This document shows positions 23,472-30,298 of a stretch of 41,997 nucleotides of DNA, in pieces. The notes beneath the pieces were generated by a model, which searched no databases, was not told where the DNA came from, and saw only the letters and a list, made by a program, of their open reading frames with translations. The stretch lies in NCBI GenBank assembly GCA_949840805.1, contig CATKXR010000044.1, positions 1-41,997 on the forward strand. The letters run 5' to 3'. Position numbers and translations under genes: made by a program. This DNA is from an uncultured Lachnospiraceae bacterium. GTDB lineage: Bacteria; Bacillota; Clostridia; Lachnospirales; Lachnospiraceae. Position 1 is the first letter of the stretch. Every line of letters begins with the position of its first letter.

Positions 23472-23931
23472 AGATCTTGTTGCTATTTACAGTTATTCCA
23501 GAGAGTCCGCCTGTGCTGTTACCCGTACCCCGGAAAACGCGCTCTCGCTCCGGTGAAGAACGTAGCGGACGCTAAATTCGCTGGGAAAACCATCCCGGCT
23601 CATTAAGCGCCGACGTTCTTCGAGGGTTTCCCGGGGTACGGGTAACAGCACAGGCTTCGTTATCGGCCGTTCTATGATGGAGTAACACCTTCCATTAAAT
23701 ATGCCGGTAACGTAGCAGGAGAAGAGGGACAGAACGTTTGAAGACCCTCTTTTCACGTCGGCACTTAGGCTGCGTTTTTTGCAGCCTTAGTACCGCTACG
23801 TGAAAAACGGAGTGAGAACGTGTCTGAAAACGTTCTGTCCCTCTTCTCCTGCGAATCCTTCGGGAGAACCTTAACTTAACAATATTATCCTATGAACAGC
23901 AATGCGCAATAAGGTATGTTTTTATTGCACA
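23464..23931 (+). repeat. Composite hairpin repeat, copy C
   Basis: Head-to-tail with copy B. Hairpin 1 is 23509-23655, hairpin 2 is 23715-23852 and hairpin 3 is 23903-23931 (GCGCAATAA/TTATTGCAC). The apical stem of hairpin 2 is GGCTGC/GCAGCC where A, B and D have GGCTGT/ACAGCC. Hairpin 3 has CAATA/TATTG where A has CGATA/TATCG. Both are compensatory changes. The linker matches copy A, not B. The lrgAB promoter begins 64 bp further on. Confidence 0.9.
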
Positions 23932-23994
23932 AGACAGCTTTCATGAATCGTAACAAAAAAACAAAGAAAAAACAAGCATATAAAGATCAATGGA

Positions 23995-24023
23995 TTGTTA
24001 TTTTTTTACTAAGGTAGTAAAAT
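23995..24023 (+). promoter_or_regulatory. lrgAB promoter with palindromic operator
   Basis: TTGTTA (23995-24000), 17-bp spacer, TAAAAT (24018-24023). A perfect inverted repeat TTTTACTA-AGG-TAGTAAAA (24004-24022) fills the spacer and overlaps the -10. A repressor bound there would block the promoter. The regulator is not encoded next to it. Confidence 0.75.
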
Positions 24024-24102
24024 ACCATTGAACCTGTGGCGGGTAAATTTCCTCACACAAGGATTCAGACAGAGCTATACCTTTGGGAAAGGAAGGAAAA
24101 CC

Positions 24103-24477
24103 ATGAAATATCTGAAAGAAAGCGCAATCATTTTAGGGATCACCCTGGCCGGCGAATGGCTGAACTTCATGCTGCCTCTGCCGGTGCCGGCAGGAGTCTA
24201 CGGCCTGTTTTTAATGCTCCTTCTGTTTTGCACGAAAATATTAAAACCGGAGCAGGTCGAAGGAGCCGGGAATTTTCTTCTGGACATTATGCCGGTATTA
24301 TTTGTCCCGGCGGCGGCAGGCCTGATGGACAGCTATGAAGAACTCAAGGCTGTATGGTTTCCTTTATTATGTATCTGCGTGGTTTCCACAATCGTCGTAA
24401 TGGCAGTTACAGGAAAGACGGCGGAGGGAATGATGAAATTCAGCAGGAAAAGGGGAGAGAAGGGAGAAAAGAAATGA
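24103..24477 (+). CDS. lrgA: LrgA/CidA-family holin-like membrane protein
   Basis: 124 aa with four predicted membrane spans: LKESAIILGITLAGEWLNFM, PVPAGVYGLFLMLLLFC, FVPAAAGLMDSYEEL and FPLLCICVVSTIVVMAV, and a short basic C-terminus. The PVPAGVYG and FVPAAAG segments are the family hallmarks. Start chosen for GGAAAGGAAGG; an earlier in-frame ATG at 24028 lacks a site. LrgA/CidA proteins act with LrgB/CidB in autolysis control or, in some bacteria, in pyruvate or glycolate transport. Confidence 0.9.
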   Translation: MKYLKESAIILGITLAGEWLNFMLPLPVPAGVYGLFLMLLLFCTKILKPEQVEGAGNFLLDIMPVLFVPAAAGLMDSYEELKAVWFPLLCICVVSTIVVMAVTGKTAEGMMKFSRKRGEKGEKK

Positions 24478-25163
24478 GCTTTATTGGAGAATCCGTATAT
24501 TTCGGCGTTGCGGCCAGCCTGTTGTTTTACTGGTTCGGATTGTGGCTGAAGAAAAAACTTGGCTGGGCCGTGCTGAATCCTATCCTGGTAGCCGTTGTCC
24601 TGGTTATCGGGCTGCTGAAACTTTTAAATATCGATTATGCTGTATATAAAGAAGGTGCCCACTGCATCAGCTATCTTCTCACTCCGGCTACCGTGTGTCT
24701 GGCTATCCCTTTGTACAAACAACTGGAACTGTTAAAAAAGAACCTGGCGGCGGTGGTGACGGCGATCTTTTCCGGGGTCGCTGCCAGCGCGGCGAGCATA
24801 TTTCTGTTATGCCTGGTATTTCGGATGGAACATGTTTATTATGTGACCCTGCTTCCCAAATCCATCACCACGGCAATCGGCATGGGTGTCAGTGAAGAAG
24901 CGGGAGGAATTGTGACAATCACTGTGGTATGCATCATTGTCACCGGGATATTGGGGAACATGATAGGGGAAACGGTATTTAAGATGATCCGTCTGGAAGA
25001 CCCGATCGCAAAAGGGCTTGCCCTGGGAACGTCCGCCCATGCGGTGGGGACGGCAAAAGCGCTGGAGCTGGGAGAAATAGAGGGAGCCATGAGCAGCTTG
25101 TCCGTGGCGGTGGCAGGCCTTATGACCGTAGTGGCGGTTCCCCTGGTATCAGGGCTGATTTGA
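24474..25163 (+). CDS. lrgB: LrgB/CidB-family membrane protein
   Basis: 229 aa, several membrane spans. Family signatures YLLTPATVCLAIPLYKQ, LLPKSITTAIGMGVSEEAGG and ALGTSAHAVGTAKALELGE are all present. ATGA overlaps the lrgA stop, so the two are coupled. It is the partner of lrgA; whether they act in cell lysis or metabolite transport is not shown by the sequence. Confidence 0.93.
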   Translation: MSFIGESVYFGVAASLLFYWFGLWLKKKLGWAVLNPILVAVVLVIGLLKLLNIDYAVYKEGAHCISYLLTPATVCLAIPLYKQLELLKKNLAAVVTAIFSGVAASAASIFLLCLVFRMEHVYYVTLLPKSITTAIGMGVSEEAGGIVTITVVCIIVTGILGNMIGETVFKMIRLEDPIAKGLALGTSAHAVGTAKALELGEIEGAMSSLSVAVAGLMTVVAVPLVSGLI

Positions 25164-25358
25164 GGCGCTGCTTTTATGGGATTTTTCCCGTCCCCCAAAC
25201 CATAATTCTAAAAACGTTTCTGTTTACAGGGCGTGTGCCGGATTACTGTTTACGGCCCGGTTGTTCACTGGTGCAACGCTGTACCAGGCTGGACCACCGG
25301 AAGGATGCATGTAAGAGCCGGAATCTGGTATTAATTTTTACGTCGGCACGACTTGTGC

Positions 25359-25387
25359 TTGAAAGGCATCTGTTGTTATGCTAAAAT
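25359..25387 (+). promoter_or_regulatory. Promoter of the pyr operon
   Basis: TTGAAA (25359-25364), 17-bp spacer, TAAAAT (25382-25387), 57 bp before pyrF. No PyrR-type antiterminator or other riboswitch is apparent in the short leader. The rest of the 280-bp gap (25164-25358) shows only a small GGGA-TTTT-TCCC hairpin after lrgB. Confidence 0.75.
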
Positions 25388-25444
25388 GGAAAAAATTGTT
25401 GCGGCCCGGATATCCGGGGCGGGGCAAATATGAAGGAGGAACTT

Positions 25445-26362
25445 ATGATTCAGCGTTTGATCGAGAAAATACAGAAAACAAAGGCACCGGTCTGTGTTGG
25501 CCTTGACCCCATGTTAGGCTTTATTCCGGAACATATCCTTAAAAAGTCTTTCCGTGAATTCGGAGAGACCATGGAGGGAGCTGCAGATGCCATTTGGAAC
25601 TTTAATAAAGAGATTGTGGACCACACCTGGGATCTCATTCCCTGTGTGAAACCTCAGATCGCCATGTATGAGCAGTTTGGCATTGAAGGCCTGAAGGTCT
25701 ACGAACAGACCGTGCGCTACTGCCAGGAAAAGGGGCTTTTGGTGATCGGGGACGCCAAGCGGGGCGATATCGGCTCCACCTCCGCAGCTTACGCCACGGC
25801 CCACTTAGGAAAAGTAAAGGTGGGAGGAAACCTGTGCCGTGGGTTTGATACGGATTTTCTGACCGTGAATCCTTATCTGGGGACCGATGGGATCAAGCCT
25901 TTTGTGGATGTGTGCCAGGCGGAGGATAAGGGGCTGTTTGTCCTGGTGAAGACTTCCAACCCGTCCAGCGGGGAGTTCCAGGATAAAAAGATTGACGGCG
26001 TGCCTCTTTACGAGCTGGTGGCGGATAAGGTGGTAGAATGGGGACAGGATTCCATGGATGGAAATTACAGCAACGTCGGCGCTGTGGTGGGAGCGACATA
26101 TCCGGAGATGAGCGCGGTGCTGCGCAGGAAGATGCCCCATACTTATTTCCTGGTTCCGGGCTACGGGGCCCAGGGAGCTACGGCCAGGGATTTGAAGCCC
26201 TGCTTTAATGAGGACGGCCTGGGAGCCGTTGTCAATTCGTCACGGGGGATCATTGCCGCGTACCGCCAGGAGAAATATGCCAGGTTCGGGGCGGAGAATT
26301 TTGCCGAGGCATCCCGCCAGGCGGTCCTGGATATGGCGGCGGATATCGGAAGCGTGCTGTAG
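25445..26362 (+). CDS. pyrF: Orotidine 5'-phosphate decarboxylase, type 2
   Basis: 305 aa, the longer type 2 form. Last step of UMP synthesis: decarboxylates OMP. Motifs: VCVGLDPML, WNFNKEIVD, VIGDAKRGDIGST carrying the catalytic Asp-Lys-Asp set, VVGATYPEMS, FLVPGYGAQG and VNSSRGIIAAY for phosphate binding. The ATG at 25445 is preceded by AAGGAGG; the ATG at 25430 in the same frame is upstream of that site and is rejected. First gene of the pyr cluster. Confidence 0.95.
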   Translation: MIQRLIEKIQKTKAPVCVGLDPMLGFIPEHILKKSFREFGETMEGAADAIWNFNKEIVDHTWDLIPCVKPQIAMYEQFGIEGLKVYEQTVRYCQEKGLLVIGDAKRGDIGSTSAAYATAHLGKVKVGGNLCRGFDTDFLTVNPYLGTDGIKPFVDVCQAEDKGLFVLVKTSNPSSGEFQDKKIDGVPLYELVADKVVEWGQDSMDGNYSNVGAVVGATYPEMSAVLRRKMPHTYFLVPGYGAQGATARDLKPCFNEDGLGAVVNSSRGIIAAYRQEKYARFGAENFAEASRQAVLDMAADIGSVL

Positions 26363-26537
26363 GGCGCAGCCAGGAAGAGGTTTTGTTTTCCTCTTACGGC
26401 AGGAGGCGAGGAATTGCTGCAAATAACAGATGCAGGACAGACAGCCGCGGCGAGGCAGGTACAGGCAGCCGGGGAACTGTACTGCAGACAGCATACGCAG
26501 GATAAACATCCTGCGGCAAAGCGGATAAGGAGGTTCT

Positions 26538-27329
26538 ATGGAAAGCAGGGCAGGTTCGGGCAGGGAAAAACGGGCGGTAAGGGTAGCTGCCCAGGAGCGC
26601 CTGGCAGCCGGGATATACAGTATGTGGATCGAGGCAGGGGACATGGCAAGAGCGGCAGGGCCGGGGCAGTTTGTTTCCCTTTATACAAAGGATTCCAGCC
26701 GCCTTCTTCCTCGTCCCATCAGCATTTGTGAGACAGACAAAGACAAGGGGATGCTCCGGATCGTGTACCGGGTAGTCGGATTTGGCACAGAGGAATTTTC
26801 CCGGTATAAGGAAGGGGATCAGGTGACGGTCTTTGGGCCTTTGGGGAATGGATTTCCCTTGGAAGGCGGCAATGGAAAAAAGGCGCTTCTGGTGGGAGGA
26901 GGGATTGGCATTCCTCCAATGCTGCAGCTTGCCAAAGATCTGAGGTGTGAAAAGCAGATGGTGCTGGGATACCGGGACGAATTGTTTTTAAATGAGGAAT
27001 TTGCAGAATACGGAGATGTTTATACAGCCACGGAGGACGGAAGCGCGGGGACAAAGGGGAATGTGCTGGATCTTATAAAGCAGCAGGGATTAAAAGGAGA
27101 TGTAATCTATGCATGCGGCCCCACCCCCATGCTGCGGGCGGTGAAGGCATTTGCCATGGAACATGCCATGGAGTGCTGGCTGTCCCTGGAAGAGAGGATG
27201 GCATGCGGCGTGGGAGCCTGTCTGGGCTGCGTGTGCCGTTCCCGGGAGACGGACAGCCATTCTCATGTCAAAAATAAACGGATCTGCAAAGACGGGCCTG
27301 TGTTTGCGGCAGAGGAGGTGGAGCTGTAG
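26538..27329 (+). CDS. pyrK: Dihydroorotate dehydrogenase electron transfer subunit
   Basis: 263 aa. FAD and [2Fe-2S] subunit that passes electrons from dihydroorotate via PyrD to NAD. Ferredoxin-reductase-like: FAD-binding RPISI at about residue 57, NAD-binding GGGIGIPPMLQLAK, YACGPTPMLRAV, and the cluster cysteines in CGVGACLGCVC plus a fourth in RICKDG. It has an unusual basic N-terminal extension (MESRAGSGREKR). RBS ATAAGGAGG. The 175-bp gap from pyrF holds a short hairpin (AAGAGG..CCTCTT) and nothing else. Confidence 0.95.
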   Translation: MESRAGSGREKRAVRVAAQERLAAGIYSMWIEAGDMARAAGPGQFVSLYTKDSSRLLPRPISICETDKDKGMLRIVYRVVGFGTEEFSRYKEGDQVTVFGPLGNGFPLEGGNGKKALLVGGGIGIPPMLQLAKDLRCEKQMVLGYRDELFLNEEFAEYGDVYTATEDGSAGTKGNVLDLIKQQGLKGDVIYACGPTPMLRAVKAFAMEHAMECWLSLEERMACGVGACLGCVCRSRETDSHSHVKNKRICKDGPVFAAEEVEL

Positions 27330-28232
27330 ATGGACACAAAGGTGAGCCTGGCAGGAGTGGAGCTTAAGAATCCGGTGATGACGGCTTCCGGAACTTTCGG
27401 AAGCGGAATGGAATACGGGGAATTCGTGGACTTAAACAAGTTGGGCGCAGTGGTGACAAAGGGGGTCGCCAATGTACCCTGGGAAGGCAACCCCACGCCG
27501 AGGATCGCAGAGGTCTATGGGGGGATGCTCAATGCCATCGGGCTGCAGAATCCCGGAATCGACGTTTTTGCAGAGCGGGACATTCCCTTTTTACAGCAGT
27601 ATGACACCAGGATTATTGTCAATGTCTGCGGCAGGACCAGGGAAGATTATCTGGAGGTAGTAGAACGTCTGAGGGAGGAGCCGGTGGATCTCTTAGAGAT
27701 CAATATCTCCTGCCCCAATGTGAAGGAGGGCGGCATCGCCTTCGGGCAGGATCCGAAAGCGGTGGAATCCATCACCCGTGCCGTGAAAGACCGTGCAAAG
27801 CAGCCGGTGATCATGAAACTCAGCCCCAATGTGACGGATATCGGAGAGATGGCCCGGGCGGCGGAGGCAGGCGGCGCGGATGTGATCTCCCTGATCAACA
27901 CGCTGACAGGGATGAAGATCGACATCCACAAAAGAAAGTTTGTCCTTGCCAACAAGACCGGAGGGATGTCCGGGCCTGCCATTAAGCCAGTCGCGGTCCG
28001 GATGGTATATCAGGCGGCCCATGCGGTGAAGCTGCCTGTCATCGGAATGGGAGGAATTGCCACCGCGGAGGATGCCCTGGAATTTATTATGGCAGGGGCC
28101 ACGGCTGTGTCCGTGGGAACGGCTAACTTTATAAACCCTTATGCCACCGTGGAGATCATAGAGGGGATTCAGGCTTTTATGGAAGCCCAGGGAGTGTCGG
28201 ATATAAAGGAGCTGATCGGGGCCGTGCGGTAA
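27330..28232 (+). CDS. pyrD: Dihydroorotate dehydrogenase, class 1B catalytic subunit
   Basis: 300 aa. FMN barrel that oxidises dihydroorotate to orotate and works as a PyrD2K2 complex with NAD. Catalytic base C128 in NISCPNV, the cysteine typical of class 1. Also PVMTASGTFGSG, VIMKLSPNVTDI, and the phosphate site GMGGIATAEDAL..AGATAVSVGTA. It starts on the base after the pyrK stop, so the subunits are coupled. RBS GGAGGTGGAG is inside pyrK. Confidence 0.96.
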   Translation: MDTKVSLAGVELKNPVMTASGTFGSGMEYGEFVDLNKLGAVVTKGVANVPWEGNPTPRIAEVYGGMLNAIGLQNPGIDVFAERDIPFLQQYDTRIIVNVCGRTREDYLEVVERLREEPVDLLEINISCPNVKEGGIAFGQDPKAVESITRAVKDRAKQPVIMKLSPNVTDIGEMARAAEAGGADVISLINTLTGMKIDIHKRKFVLANKTGGMSGPAIKPVAVRMVYQAAHAVKLPVIGMGGIATAEDALEFIMAGATAVSVGTANFINPYATVEIIEGIQAFMEAQGVSDIKELIGAVR

Positions 28233-28280
28233 AAGAGAAGGAAGCATGCTTAGGAATAGAAAAGGGAGGATGACAGGAAG

Positions 28281-28961
28281 ATGGAAGATTATAAGAAGAA
28301 ATTTATCGAGTTCATGATTGACAGCGAGGTGCTCCGGTTTGGGGACTTTGTCACCAAGAGCGGGAGAAAGACGCCGTTTTTTGTCAATACGGGATTTTAC
28401 CGGACAGGGGCTCAGCTCCGCCGTCTGGGAGAGTACTATGCCAATGCCATTAAAGGAACCTTCGGGACGGATTTTGATGTGCTGTTCGGCCCGGCCTATA
28501 AGGGGATTCCCCTGTCAGTTGCCGCTTCCATGGCTATGAGTGAGCTGTATGACGGAAATATTAAATACTGTTCCAACCGAAAAGAGGTCAAAGACCATGG
28601 GGACAAAGGCATATTGCTGGGAAGCCCCTTATCAGACGGAGACCGGGTGGTGATCATTGAGGATGTGACCACGGCGGGAACTTCTATCGAGGAGACCATG
28701 CCGATTCTGCGGGTCCAGGCGGATGTGGACGTGCTGGGGCTGGTGGTGTCGGTAGACCGTATGGAGCGGGGGCAGGGTACAAAGTCCGCCCTGCAGGAGA
28801 TGGAAGAAAAATATGGTTTTAAGACTACGGCCATCGTCACAATGGAAGAGGTGGTGGAACATCTTTATAATCAGCCCTATAAAGGAAAAATTATCATTGA
28901 CGAGAATCTGAAAGCCGCAATTGACGCATATTATGAACAGTATGGAGCGAAACAGGCATAA
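28281..28961 (+). CDS. pyrE: Orotate phosphoribosyltransferase
   Basis: 226 aa. Transfers ribose-5-phosphate from PRPP to orotate. PRPP loop VVIIEDVTTAGTSIEE at about residues 124-139, FGPAYKGIPL, and FVNTGFY near the N-terminus. RBS GGGAGGATGACAGG. Closes the pyr cluster: with pyrF, pyrK and pyrD it converts dihydroorotate to UMP. The earlier genes (carAB, pyrB, pyrC) are not in the window. Confidence 0.95.
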   Translation: MEDYKKKFIEFMIDSEVLRFGDFVTKSGRKTPFFVNTGFYRTGAQLRRLGEYYANAIKGTFGTDFDVLFGPAYKGIPLSVAASMAMSELYDGNIKYCSNRKEVKDHGDKGILLGSPLSDGDRVVIIEDVTTAGTSIEETMPILRVQADVDVLGLVVSVDRMERGQGTKSALQEMEEKYGFKTTAIVTMEEVVEHLYNQPYKGKIIIDENLKAAIDAYYEQYGAKQA

Positions 28962-29061
28962 TTTAAGGATTAAGCGGTATTCTGGCTGTTTCATGCAGGC
29001 AGAATTTATATGCCGGACCTGTTATGGCTGTTTCAGAAAGAAATCAAGAAAGGAAAGCTGT

Positions 29062-29211
29062 ATGGAAAAGATTTATAAGACCATGAGAAATACCGGAGCC
29101 TGCAGCATTGCCGCGGGAATCGTGATCCTGGTGGCAGGCGTAGCAGTAGGAGTTGTGTCGATTGTCAGCGGCAGTATACTGCTGAAGAGGAAATCGGAAA
29201 TTATGTTTTAA
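29062..29211 (+). CDS. 49-aa single-span membrane protein
   Basis: MEKIYKTMRNTGACSIAAGI begins the protein, followed by a hydrophobic span (VILVAGVAVGVVSIVSGSIL) and the basic tail LKRKSEIMF. RBS AAGGAAAG. Glycine spacing in the span may allow helix packing. It lies between pyrE and the terminator, so it may share the pyr transcript. I recall similar small proteins behind pyrE in Lachnospiraceae but know no function. Confidence 0.65.
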   Translation: MEKIYKTMRNTGACSIAAGIVILVAGVAVGVVSIVSGSILLKRKSEIMF

Positions 29212-29221
29212 GTTCCTTACT

Positions 29222-29254
29222 AAGGAGGGCAAAAGGAATGATGCCTTCCTTTTT
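29222..29254 (+). terminator. Terminator of the pyr operon
   Basis: AAGGAGGGC/GCCTTCCTT (one G-T wobble) with a 12-nt loop, followed by TTTTT, 11 nt after the small membrane protein gene. Confidence 0.8.
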
Positions 29255-29403
29255 GTGTCCGGAAACACAAGATGTACTGCCGGACAGACGAAAGCGGCTG
29301 AGACGCTTGCATGAACAGCCGCTTAGAGGTCCGGGCCGCCGCGGATGGATGCATCCGGGTCCCGGACATTCGGGAATGAAGTGAAAGATCGTGAGGAAAA
29401 GTG

Positions 29404-29880
29404 ATGATAAAAAACACGACCAGAAACCAGAAGTTCGGGTGGGTGCTGTTTATCGCTTACCTGGCAATGCTGGTTTATTTTATGTTTTTTGCCGAATCGT
29501 TTGGGAGGGATCCGGCGCAGCGTGAATATGCATATAATCTGGAACTGTTTAAAGAGATCAAACGGTTCTATCAATATAGACATCAGTTGGGCATCGAGGC
29601 TTTTTTGCTGAATGTGGTGGGAAATGTGGCAGCTTTTGTGCCTTGTGGTTTTTTCCTGCCGATTGTCAGCAGGAGGGGGAGGAAATGGTACAATAACATA
29701 ATGATCTGTTTTGGGTTCAGTCTTTGCATTGAGAGTGTGCAGCTTGTCTTCAAAGTAGGAAGTTTTGATGTGGACGACCTGCTGTTAAATACGGTAGGAG
29801 GCATAATGGGATATCTTTTTTACCGTGTGGTGCAGAGAACCCGGATCCGGAGGTTTAGACATGGGAAAACAAAGGTTTAG
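29404..29880 (+). CDS. VanZ-like membrane protein
   Basis: 158 aa with four predicted spans. VanZ-family hallmarks: LLNVVGNVAAFVPCGFFLPI, then GFSLCIESVQLVFKVGSFDVDDLLLNTVGGIMGY. VanZ proteins give low-level lipoglycopeptide resistance in some settings; most chromosomal ones are uncharacterised. The start at 29404 follows GAGG; the GTG one codon earlier is less likely. It overlaps the next gene by 20 nt. Confidence 0.88.
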   Translation: MIKNTTRNQKFGWVLFIAYLAMLVYFMFFAESFGRDPAQREYAYNLELFKEIKRFYQYRHQLGIEAFLLNVVGNVAAFVPCGFFLPIVSRRGRKWYNNIMICFGFSLCIESVQLVFKVGSFDVDDLLLNTVGGIMGYLFYRVVQRTRIRRFRHGKTKV

Positions 29881-30193
29881 GATTTCCTATATCCGAAAGC
29901 CCTTTGCGAAAAAAAGCCGGTATTGCCTGGGAACTGCTGCCGCGTCCCTTGTAATGTGCGGTGTGAGCCTTGGATTAAGCGTGCGGCTCCAGGGACAGGG
30001 AGAACTGAATGTGGCGGCCTGGGGGGTGAGCAGCTTTTTGTTTGCCCTGATGGCAATGGCTTACGGAGGATTGTCGTTTTTGGAAAAAGAGAAGAATTAT
30101 CTTCTGTCAAAAATCGGAATGTGGATGGCAGGAGGGCTCATTGTCTTGTGGGTCTGCCTGACAGTGGCAGGGATGATCGGGCAGGGGGCATAA
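29861..30193 (+). CDS. Small three-span membrane protein
   Basis: 110 aa with a basic N-terminus (MGKQRFRISYIRKPFAKKSR) and three hydrophobic segments (about 24-42, 53-70 and 84-106). It may belong to DUF6142, a group of Lachnospiraceae membrane proteins of this size, but I am not sure. Translationally coupled to the VanZ-like gene. No function can be given. Confidence 0.7.
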   Translation: MGKQRFRISYIRKPFAKKSRYCLGTAAASLVMCGVSLGLSVRLQGQGELNVAAWGVSSFLFALMAMAYGGLSFLEKEKNYLLSKIGMWMAGGLIVLWVCLTVAGMIGQGA

Positions 30194-30298
30194 GACTTCG
30201 GCGAAATAACAGGGGCCGCAGGCGAGTCTTTCGGGACGGTTAAAAATGATTTGTGACGGTTCCTAAGACCATTACAGAAAACAGAAAGGTGTGGGAAT

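Noticed and set aside
25164..25444. PyrR attenuator or other riboswitch before pyrF
   Set aside because: The promoter lies only 57 bp before the start and no antiterminator/terminator pair or PyrR-binding loop is visible in that leader.
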